Assembly: GCA_943736015.1 (NCBI GenBank)
Contig: OX031057.1
Location: forward strand, 56,998,001 to 57,062,000
Direction of reading: 5' to 3'
Origin: Tridacna crocea
Taxonomy: Eukaryota; Mollusca; Bivalvia; Cardiida; Cardiidae
DNA length: 64,000 nt
Shown: positions 33,871 to 42,793 of the stretch, piece after piece
Layout: each line of letters begins with the position of its first letter
Position numbering within the stretch: position 1 is the first letter of the stretch
Notes under the pieces: generated by a model
What the model saw: the letters and a program-made list of their open reading frames with translations, nothing else
The model's database searches: none
What the model was told of the DNA's origin: nothing
Program-made: the position numbers and the translations under genes

Positions 33871-34202
33871 TATTCATTTTGTGATCAGGATAGCTTTATT
33901 TGACTGCCAGATCCTTTGAATATATTTCTTAGCTCAAAGTATTTGATGGAATCATCCTGCCAATGAAAATAGATGTATCATGACATTGCAGCAACTCTGA
34001 CAATTCATTTGCACACTGTACTGTTTTTACAGGGGCGAAAATTCATTTTTTTGATGAAACATCAATTTGCAATTCATTCATTCACTCAGTCAGTCAATCA
34101 TTCATTTGTCCAAACATTTATTTATTCATTAATTGTAAGAAAAGAGAGAAGAAAAGAAATCTGTGCATTTAGAATTGTGAGCTTGCACTTAATTAGTCTA
34201 TT

Positions 34203-34406
34203 TTTTACCCTTTACCACACAATCTGGCCTTTCAAGGACCTAGAGGAAAAAGGCCTTTAAAGCCATAATGGGAAAAGGAAAAAGTGCAGGTAACCAGCAT
34301 TCTCTTTTTTCCCCACAATGTTTTCTTCCCTTCCAAAGATGTGTTCCACAATGTTTTCAAAGTCCATTTTCCTAGGGTTGTTAGAAACATGGTATTGTTA
34401 GGTTAA
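34203..34406 (+). mobile_element. Palindromic MITE, diverged
   Basis: Left end ACCCTTTACCACACAATC, palindrome around GTGCAGGTAACCAGCATT, right end GTTAGGTTAA. Confidence 0.75.
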
Positions 34407-34501
34407 AAGCTTGGTTTATGTTTTATTCAAAATTGTGTTTGACGTTATGTATATTTTGCACTTATACAAGAGATACTTGATATGCTTGACTGTTTTTCAA
34501 G

Positions 34502-34592
34502 GCCCAGCCAGGTGGCACAGCAGTTACCATATTTGACTCATAACCTGGTGGTTTGGGGTTCACTAACCAGTTGAGGCAAGCATTCATACAGT
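34502..34592 (+). mobile_element. tRNA-SINE head, cut by the next element
   Basis: tRNA-like CAGGTGGCACAGCAGTTACC and TTTGGGGTTCACTAACC, followed immediately by the hairpin start of the satellite-bearing element. Confidence 0.5.
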
Positions 34593-34596
34593 TTTT

Positions 34597-35745
34597 AGCT
34601 CACCTGAGCACAACGTGCTCAAGGGGAGCTTTTAGGATCACTGGGTGTCCGTCGTGCGTCGTCAACAGTTCTTTAAACATCAGCTCCTCCTAAACCACTG
34701 GGCCAATTTGGACCGAACTTGGCTGGAATGTTCCTTGGGAGGTCCTCTTTAAACAGTGTTCACAGAATTTGATTCCATCAAAAACTCTGGTTGCCATGGC
34801 AGCCAAATTGAATTTTGTAGGAAATTCTTTAAAAATCTTCTCCTCTGAAACCACTGGTCAGATTTAATTTTACAGAGATGTTCCTTGGGTAACCGTTTTC
34901 AAAATTTGTTCATGAAATTTTGATATGTCAAGAAACATGGCTCTGGTGAATGGGGGCTTCTTGCACTATACAGAAATAAAGAAATTCTTAAAAATTCTTC
35001 TTCTCTGAAAGGGCTGGTCAGATTTTGAAATAATTTCACAGAGATGTTCCTTGGATGACTGTTCCCAAAATTATGATCCGTCAAGAATCATGACTCCGAT
35101 GAATTGGGGCTACTTGCACTATACAGAAATGAAGAAATTCTTTAAAGTTCTTCTTCTCTGAAACCGCTGGTCAGAATTTGAAATAATTTAAAGAATTTCA
35201 CAGAAATGTTTCTTGGAAGACCCTTTTCAGAAATTGTTTGCGAAATTTTGATTCGTCAAAAAATGTGGCTCTGGTGAATGGGGGCTACTTGCATTATAGG
35301 GAAATGAAGAAATTCTTAAAAACTCTTCTTCTCTGAAACCACTGGTCAGATTTTGAAATAATTTCACAGAGATGTTCCTTTGGTGACCCTTTTCAGAAGG
35401 TGTTCATGAAAATTTGATTCGTCAATAAACATGGCTCTGGTGAATGGGGGCTACTTGCACTATATGGCCATGAAGGAATTTTTTAAAATTCTTCTCTGAA
35501 ACGGCTGATCAGGTTCTGAAATAATTTCACAGAAATGTATCTTAGTTGACCCTTTTCAAAAGTTGCTCGAAATATTTTGAGCCATCAAGAAACATGCCTC
35601 TGATGGCTGTGGGCTATTTACACTATACAGACATGAAGAAGTTCTTAAAAATTCTTCTTCTCTGATATGGTTGTTTAGATTGTGAAAAAATTGGCTATAG
35701 TCCTCTCAAAAATTCAGGTGAGCGAACCAGGGCCATCTTGGCCCT
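34597..35745 (+). mobile_element. Complete satellite-bearing element (about 168-bp units)
   Basis: 5' end AGCTCACCTGAGCACAACG plus its inverted match TGCTCAAGGGGAGCT. Then GTGTCCGTCGTGCGTCGTC, a lead-in with CTCCTAAACCACTGGGCC, and about six units of roughly 168 bp. The 3' end is TTCAGGTGAGCGAACCAGGG then CCATCTTGGCCCTAATGT. The 5' terminal word CTCACCTGA is repeated inverted just before the 3' hairpin, an asymmetric-TIR layout known from Helentron-type elements. No coding capacity. Confidence 0.8.
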
Positions 35746-35870
35746 AATGTTTTTTTTCCTCTCACCTCTGTTGCATGTAAAAAAGAAGTCAGTGGCTCGG
35801 AGAGAAAGTTGTGAAAGTCAGAAAAGTCAGTAAGAAGGTCCACTGGCTACTGTGGTACAACTTACAGTGT

Positions 35871-36100
35871 TTAACCCATTACCACACAATCCCTACTTTT
35901 TACGACCCTGAGAAAGAAGCCTGTAGAAAACTTTGTGGGAAAAAGGAGAAAATGCTGGTAACCAGCTTTTTCTCCTTTTCCCTCAAAAGTTTTCTACCAT
36001 ATCAAAGCAAAATTGCACTATTTGAGCCACTTTGAAACTGTCGTCTGCAAATGCTTTTAATTTAGCAATTATAAAATGTTGCCGTGTGGTAATTGTTTAA
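35871..36100 (+). mobile_element. TTAA-flanked palindromic MITE
   Basis: Complete copy, TTAACCCATTACCACACA to GTGTGGTAATTGTTTAA. Confidence 0.88.
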
Positions 36101-36234
36101 ACAGCCATAAACTAAAACACAAAACTGTTTTTAAGAAAAAGATCATGGCCTGGTATTGTCATAAGTGTTGATTTTAGAAGCTTTCATATGAACAGATGTT
36201 GAAGTTTATAATGATAATCTCATATCAATAGGCT

Positions 36235-36453
36235 TTAACCCTCTGCCAGACAAACCTCTGGTTGAACAAATGCAAGTGAAATTGCTTTTGAAAACACTAT
36301 GAGGAAGGGAGAAAATGCTGTTAATCAGCATTTTTTTCCTTTTTTTCCCTCAATGTTTTCTATCAAGGTAAATCCCATCATTGAGATACAGTTGTTTTGT
36401 GGCCTACTAATACATTCATTACAGAGAAGTTTTGTGGTTATGTAATGAGTTAA
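36235..36453 (+). mobile_element. TTAA-flanked palindromic MITE, diverged
   Basis: TTAACCCTCTGCCAGACAA to TATGTAATGAGTTAA; the palindrome is imperfect around GCTGTTAATCAGC. Confidence 0.8.
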
Positions 36454-36483
36454 ATTCCACCATATTCCTACATATGTGGATAA

Positions 36484-36845
36484 ATTGAACTCTTTACCAA
36501 ACAGTCCTGAGGTTTAACAGGGTTTGAGGAAGTTGGCCTTTAACCCTTTACCACACAATGACGACTTTTAATGACTCTTAAGAAGAAGCCTTTTGAAAAC
36601 ATTGTGGGAAAAGAAAAAAATGCTGGTAATCAGCATTTTCTCCCTTTCCCACAAAGTTTTCCACTTTTTCAAAGAAATATTGCGCCTTTGAGCTACAAAT
36701 GAAATTGTCGTCTGCAAATGCTTTCAAAGTAGATAATTCTAAAATTTTGCTGTGTAGTAAAGGGTTAAAACTGTTGTAGATAAAGGAGAAAATGCTTCTA
36801 AATAGCATTTTCTTCTCACACAACTATGTTTTTTACCCTTTGAAA
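36484..36845 (+). mobile_element. Degenerate MITE interrupted by another MITE
   Basis: Left part 36484-36543 (CTCTTTACCAAACAGTCCTG to AGTTGGCCTTTAA) and right part 36769-36845 (CTGTTGTAGATAAAGGAG to TTTTTTACCCTTT) are continuous in the family consensus. The copy at 36540-36768 sits between them. Confidence 0.75.
36540..36768 (+). mobile_element. TTAA-flanked palindromic MITE nested in an older copy
   Basis: Complete copy TTAACCCTTTACCACACA to TGTAGTAAAGGGTTAA inside an older relative, with TTAA on both sides. Confidence 0.9.
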
Positions 36846-37480
36846 GAGAAAAGGGAAAAAAAACGGTTATCAGTATTTTCTTTTTTTTTCAACGATGTTT
36901 CATACCCAAATCCTTTCATCTGAGCCATATTTATTCCGTCTCGTACATATGCTTTGAATCTGGACAAGCCCAAAATTTTGTGGGACAGGGAAAGTTTTCC
37001 GGAGATAGAGGAAGTGTTTACATGCATTTTAAATTCTCCTCAATGCCATCCCACCTTTAAATATCTCTAAATCTTCATAGAGGATGACCGATTATAATTA
37101 TAATTAGAAGAATTCTTATAAGGTACGAGGTTTTTTTGTTGATTGTAATTTTAAAAATTGTTCAAATTGATTAAAAAATAAATATATATGCCTTAGCAGA
37201 GGAATTAGTTACAGATGTTTGGATATTTCCCATGTTGTTATCTATTTTTTATCTATCTTTAAAATTGGTTACAGAATTTGATTCCATAAAAAACTCTAGT
37301 TGCCATGGTAACCAAATGAAATTTTCTAAGAAATTCTTGAAAAATCTTTTCTGAAATCCCTGGTCACAGAACTGTTTCTTGGGTGAACCTTTCCAAAATG
37401 TGTTTGTAAAATAATTATGAGGGGGGGGAGGGAAAAGGGGGGAGGGGTTTGCACTGTGTGGACAAAGAGAAATTATTTTA

Positions 37481-37664
37481 GTTTAAACATATTTTATTCA
37501 TAGAATTACATAGTATTACATAGAAATATATATCAATCAGATTAACAAGAATAATTCTATAAAATGGATCGAAAGGAAAACTAAGCTTATATAGTTTCTC
37601 TCCAAGCTCCGGTTTAGCAGTATGTATAAAGAAGTGAAAAAAAAAACAAAAAAAACAAAAGTGA
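37481..37664 (-). mobile_element. Severely 5'-truncated LINE (3' UTR only) with 13-bp duplication
   Basis: Flanked by AGAAATTATTTTA at 37468-37480 and 37665-37677. The minus-strand 3' end AATAAAATATGTTTAAAC matches the ends of the LINE copies at 58520-58543 and 60085-60110. Confidence 0.82.
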
Positions 37665-37687
37665 AGAAATTATTTTAAATTATTCTT

Positions 37688-37913
37688 TTAACTCTAGGCC
37701 AAATACCAAAATTTTGGACCAGTTTAAATTAATCATTTGCAGATGACAAAAGAAATGTGAATCAAAAATTGAAATTTGATTTGGAAAGCATAGAAAACAT
37801 TGGGGGAAAAAAGAAAATACCGGTCACCAGAATTTTCTCCTTTTCCAACAATTTTTTCAAAGACTTTCTTTCTCAGGGCTGTTGAAAGTCGAGATTGTGT
37901 GGTAAAGAGTTAA
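37688..37913 (-). mobile_element. TTAA-flanked palindromic MITE
   Basis: Complete inverse copy ending GTGTGGTAAAGAGTTAA. Confidence 0.85.
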
Positions 37914-38512
37914 ACCATTTGTCAGATTTTGAAATAATGTCACAGAAAATTTCCTTGGGTACCCTTTTGAAGAATTGGTCAGGAAATTTTGATCCGTCAA
38001 GAAATATGGCGGTGGTGGTAGGGGGCTATTTTCACTAAACAGACATAAAAGAAATTTATAAAAAATTCTTCTTCTCAGAAACCACTTGTCAGATTTTGAA
38101 GTAACTTCACATGAATGATCCTTTTATTATGCCCCTTTTTCAGCTTGGCTGTTTTCAAAGAAATCATCAAGGCATTGCCCTGTTGTTGTCATCTGTGTTG
38201 TTGTTGGTGTGCACAATATATAACATGTTGCTATATATTTGACTCAACACATGTACTTAAAACTTGGAATAATTGTTCACTTAGCATGTGCTCTTGTTCT
38301 AGAAATTTTTTGACAGACTTTGAAATGATTTTTACAGGTGACTATTTCAAAACTGCTTGGCAAAATAATGATTTTCTATCCAAAATATCAATAATTCCTC
38401 TCAAAAATTCAGGTGAGCAAACCAGGGCCATCGTGGCCTTCTTGGCCCCCTTGTTTTGTCCAAACTACCCAAAGGATATTTCCATGTTATAATGATTATT
38501 AGTTACTCTTTG

Positions 38513-38650
38513 TATGGTGTTTAACACTATTTTCAATATTTTTTCAGTTATATCTCATGGCCAGTGCACCTATTGGTGCTTTCCTGGACTTCTTTTTGTA
38601 GTATTTTGCATAATATTCTTTCCAAGCCACTTGCTGCATTCCCACAGAAC
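38513..38650 (-). mobile_element. SINE fragment
   Basis: Inverse SINE body: ATTCTTTCCAAGCCACTTGC and tail GGTGTTTAACACTATTTTC. Confidence 0.65.
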
Positions 38651-38656
38651 CATTTT

Positions 38657-38885
38657 TTAACCCTTTCCCACACAATAACGACTTTTAACGCCCCTTGGGA
38701 AGACGCCTTTTGATAACTTGACGTGAAAAAGGAGAAAATGCTGGTAACAAGCATTTTCTCCTTTTCCCACAAAGTTTTCTACCTATCTAAGCAAAATTGC
38801 ACCATTTGAGCCACTTTGAAATTGATGTCTGCAAATGCTTTCATTTTGGACAGGGCTAAAATTTTGCTGTGTGGTAATGGGTTAA
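38657..38885 (+). mobile_element. TTAA-flanked palindromic MITE, left of a pair
   Basis: Complete copy, TTAACCCTTTCCCACACAA to GTGTGGTAATGGGTTAA. Its last TTAA is the first TTAA of the next copy. Confidence 0.88.
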
Positions 38886-39110
38886 CCCATTACCAAACGA
38901 CAGTATTTTAGACTGGTCCAAATTGAAAGCATTTGCTGACGACAAAATAAAAGTGACTGAAAATTTGAAATATGTTTTGTGAAGGGTAGAAAACATTGTA
39001 GAAAAAGGAGAAAATGCTGGTTACCAGCATTTTTTCCTTTTCCCACAATGTTTTCTAAAGGCTTCTTTGTTAGGGGCATCAAAAGTAGGGATTGTGTGGT
39101 AATGGGTTAA
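38882..39110 (-). mobile_element. TTAA-flanked palindromic MITE, right of a pair
   Basis: Complete inverse copy sharing TTAA 38882-38885 with its neighbour, ending GTGTGGTAATGGGTTAA. Confidence 0.88.
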
Positions 39111-39269
39111 ATATTGGTGAATGGTTGGAGAGGAATGAATCCTGTCACATTGTCCTTCATCAGGTCTTGGAAAGAATTGGCAGAGTCGGGGATACAACCA
39201 GTTACATCCTGTTCTCAAGTCCTTTACATTCCCAACAGGGCCACAGAAATAAGACCTTAAAGGGAGCAT

Positions 39270-39503
39270 TTAACCTTTTACAAACAATCCCTGGTTTTCA
39301 CGTCTTTGAGATTGAAGCCTTTTGAAAACATGGTGGGAAAAGGAGAAAATGCTGGTAACCAGCATTTTCTCCTTTTCCCACCATGTTTTCTACCCTTCCC
39401 CAAAACAATTTTCAATTTTTGAGCCATATTTATTTTGTCGTCCGCAAGTGCTTTTAATTTGGACCAAAAAAGTCCAAAAATTTGTCGTTTGGTAAAGGTT
39501 TAA
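39270..39503 (+). mobile_element. TTAA-flanked palindromic MITE
   Basis: Complete copy TTAACCTTTTACAAACAA to GTTTGGTAAAGGTTTAA. Confidence 0.87.
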
Positions 39504-40735
39504 ATAAATGACAAATTTGGACCAAGTTGAAAGTATTTGCAAATTATGAATCTAATTAACCAAACACGATGGTATCTTGGTATCTGTCTTTGATGGGGAA
39601 GAAATCATTGTTGGAAAAGGAGAAAATGCTGGTTACCAGCATTTTCTTTTTTAGCTCACCTGAGCACAACGTGCTCAAGGGGAGCTTTTAGGGTCACTGG
39701 GTGTCCGTCGTCAGTCGTGCGACGTCAACAATTCTTTAAACAACTCCTCCTAAACCACTGGGCCAATTTGGACCAAACTTGGCTGGAATGTTCCTTGGGA
39801 GGTCCTCTTTAAAAAGTGTTCACAGAATTTGATTCCATCTAAAACTCTGGTTGCCATGGCAACGAAATGGAATTTTCTAGGAAATACTTTGAAAATCTTC
39901 TCCTCTGAAACCGCTAATCAAATTTTAAAATAATTTTACAGAGGTGTTCCTTGGGCGACTCTTTTCAAAAATTGATCGTGAAATTTTGATACGTCAAGAA
40001 ACATGGCTCTGGTGAATGGGGGCTTCCTGCACGATACAGAAATAAAAGAATTCTTAAAAATTCTTCTTTTCTGAAACGGCTTGTCAGATTTTGAAATAAT
40101 TTCACAGAGATGTTCCTTGGATGACCCTTTTCAAGAAGTGTTCGCGAAATTTTGATTCGTCAAAAAATGTGGCTCTGGTGAATGGGGGCTACTTGCGCTA
40201 TAGGAAAATGAAGAAATTCTTAAAAACTCTTCTTCTCTGAAACCGCTGGTCAGATTTTGAAATTATTTCACAGAGATGTTCCTTCGGTGACCCTTTTCAA
40301 AAACTGTTCGCGAAATTTTGATCCGTCAAGAAACATGGCTCTGGTGAATGGGGGCTTCTTGTGCTATACAGAAATAAAAGAATTCTTAAAAATTCTTCTT
40401 CTCTAAAACGGCTGGTCAGATTTTGAAATTATTTTACAGAGATGTTCCTTGGATGACCCTTTTGAAAAGTTGCTCGAAATATTTTGATCCATCAAGAAAC
40501 ATGGCTCTGATGGCTGTGGGCTATTTACACTATACCGACATGAAGAAATTCTTAAAAATTCTTCTTCTCTGAAATGGTTGTTTAGATTGTGAAAAAATTG
40601 GCTATGGTCCTCTCAAAAATTCAGGTGAGCGAACCAGGGCCATCTTGGCCCTCTTGTCTCCTATGATGTTTTCAAAAGCCCTCTGTTTTAGAGTCATTAA
40701 AACTCTGGATTGTGTGGTAACCAGTTTGGAGTTAA
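39504..40735 (-). mobile_element. MITE split at its centre by a satellite-bearing element
   Basis: Left half 39504-39651 ends inside the palindrome (CTGGTTACCAGCATTTTC). The right half 40658-40735 resumes TCTCCTATGATGTTTTC and ends GTGTGGTAACCAG...GAGTTAA. Confidence 0.8.
39652..40657 (+). mobile_element. Complete satellite-bearing element inserted in a MITE
   Basis: 5' end AGCTCACCTGAGCACAACG, GTGTCCGTCGTCAGTCGTGC, about five 170-bp units, 3' end TTCAGGTGAGCGAACCAGGG and CCATCTTGGCCCTCTTG. Because the host MITE is known, the element's two ends are exactly defined. It is non-coding. Confidence 0.85.
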
Positions 40736-40958
40736 CCCTTTACCACGCAAGAACGACTTTTAACACCCCAGATAGGGAAGGCTTTTGAAAAATGTTGGAA
40801 AAGGAGAAAATGCTGGTAACCAGCATTTTCTCCTTTTCCCACTATGTTTTCTTCCCTATAAAAGAAAACTCATTTCATATGTGCCGCATTGAAACTGTCA
40901 CCAGCAAATGTTTTCAATTCGGACAGGTCTAAAATCTTGTCATGTGGTAAAAGGTTAA
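40732..40958 (+). mobile_element. TTAA-flanked palindromic MITE
   Basis: Complete copy sharing its first TTAA with the preceding split copy; ends CATGTGGTAAAAGGTTAA. Confidence 0.87.
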
Positions 40959-41164
40959 ACCACGTAGCGACCTGTACATTTATTGCATTTTAAGGGAGAC
41001 CCATGAAGTACAATTTGCAGACTTTTAGCAAGAACATCTCTAAAATACCAGTATACATGTTAATATTAGACTGACCTCAGTGCAGTATTTGCAGCATGAT
41101 TATGCAATTGTATACTCTGCAGAAGCAATTGAAGTTGTCACAGACTTTCTCCTGTTTAATTTCT

Positions 41165-41457
41165 TTCAACCCTCTACCACAAAATCCTGAGTTTAATCAA
41201 CCCTCAGGCCATTTTCAGAATTACTTCAGCTGTATCACGGCAGCCAGAGAACTCATCGATGCATCTCTGGAGTTCCTTTTACCAGTTCTTCACACAATTT
41301 TCTTTCCAAGCCACTGGCTGCTTTCCCACAATCAACCCTAAGGAAGAAAGGTTGTGAAAACATTGTGGGAAAAAGAGAAAATGTTGGCAGCTAGCATTTC
41401 CTCCTTTTCTCACAGCGTTTTCTACAGTTCCAAAGGAGATTTCAATTTCGTAGCAGA
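41165..41457 (+). mobile_element. Degenerate MITE interrupted by a SINE fragment
   Basis: MITE left end (CAACCCTCTACCACAAAATC) and later palindrome (ACATTGTGGGAAAAAGAG), separated by inverse SINE sequence at about 41210-41335 (TTTCTTTCCAAGCCACTGGC). Confidence 0.65.
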
Positions 41458-42310
41458 AGGGACATACTGGATCACCCATGGCGGGCGGACAGGCAGCTTC
41501 AAGTTCTCTGTCCGGAGCATATCTCCAAAACTATAGTAGCTATGGTTATGAAATTTCCCAGGTGGATAGATCTCACCAAGGGGGAGTGCAGTGTACATGA
41601 ACCATAACTCTTGCATGCTTCATTTTTGAGTTATTGACCTTTGTTTATTTTCATACTTGAATTTTGTCAGGAGCATAACTCCAAAACTATTCTAGATATG
41701 GCTTTGAAATTTCCTGAGAGTATAGATCTCATCAAGTGGGAGTGCAGTGCACATGAACCATAACTCTTGCTTGCTTAATTTTAAGTTATTGCCCTTTGTT
41801 TATTTTCATACTTGAATTTTGTCCATAGCATAAGCCCAAAACTATTTTAGATATGGCTATGAAATTTCGTAGGTGGATTGATCTCATCAAGAGGGAGTGC
41901 AGTGCACACGAACCATAATCCTTGCTTATTTTTAGAGTTATTGCCCTTTGTTTATTTTCATACTTGAACATTGTCTGGTGCATATCTTCAAAACTATACT
42001 AGCTATGGATATGAAATTTCATGTGTGGATACATTTTATCAAGGGGAAGTGCTGTGCATATAAACTTCAACTCTTGCTTGCTTAATTTTTTAGTTATGCC
42101 CTGTGTTGTTTTTTTCAAATTTGAATTTTGTATGATCTCCCATATTATACCAGCTGGGGTTATGAAACACAAATACACTACCATTATCTTCAATCAACGG
42201 CAAAAATTTCTGCACTACTATTTTTCTATACCTCTCCTTTGTGATTATAATGCCCCAATTTTACAACTTGGGGTAAGACTGGCATATCTTGTGACAATTT
42301 GCCGCTCTTG
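41458..42310 (+). mobile_element. Satellite-bearing element with about five 153-bp units
   Basis: 5' part TGGATCACCCATGGCGGGCG, related to the start at 31810. Then about five units with GCATATCTCCAAAACTAT-like and GGGAGTGCAGTGCACATGAA-like words. The 3' part has the hairpin CCCCAATTTTACAACTTGGG and ends TTGTGACAATTTGCCGCTCT. Confidence 0.72.
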
Positions 42311-42399
42311 TTCAAGTTTGAAGTAAATATCTTCAATAATAACAGAGAAATTACAAACTATCACAGTTTTTGCAAAACAATAATAGGCTAACTCCTTGT

Positions 42400-42405
42400 T
42401 TTATT
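42400..42405 (-). terminator. Candidate polyadenylation signal of the glutaredoxin gene
   Basis: AATAAA on the minus strand about 275 bp downstream of the stop codon. A second AATAAA lies closer, at 42458-42463. Either could be used. Confidence 0.4.
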
Positions 42406-42679
42406 CGGTAACAGCCTAGCAAATAAAAGAACTAAGCCAAGATAAACAATCAGAGAGTTTATTTGTAGGAGAATGAAAATAATAAAATATTGATATAACA
42501 TTCCTACCAAAAGTAAATACCCAAATGACTTATACTGAATAGGAAATTATACATATATCTCTCAAAAAATAGAAAAGAAATGTACAAATAGATTGGAATT
42601 TCTGGTTTAAGTGCTAAACATATAAATTTAAAAGATTATGAAAATGATAGAAATCAAATATCTTGTTCCTGTGTTTAGA

Positions 42680-42793
42680 TCATTTCAGGGATCCAGATGT
42701 AACTAGCAGCTTTCCAAGGTCGCCTGATTCATGCATCAGTGTAATTTCTTTAAATCCCCCCACATATCTTCCATCAATGAATAACTGTGGTAC
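42680..42793 (-). CDS. Glutaredoxin-like exon 2
   Basis: Encodes residues 76-112, VPQLFIDGRYVGGFKEITLM then HESGDLGKLLVTSGSLK and TGA. It carries the cis-proline and GG elements of the fold. Confidence 0.9.
   Translation of the reverse strand, partial: VPQLFIDGRYVGGFKEITLMHESGDLGKLLVTSGSLK

Larger units (their letters stand above)
37240..38455 (+). mobile_element. Satellite-bearing element interrupted by a LINE tail and a MITE
   Basis: Units of the 168-bp type at 37240-37460 and 37914-38400, and the 3' end TTCAGGTGAGCAAACCAGGG at about 38409. They are split by the LINE 3' fragment (37481-37664) and the MITE (37688-37913). Confidence 0.65.
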
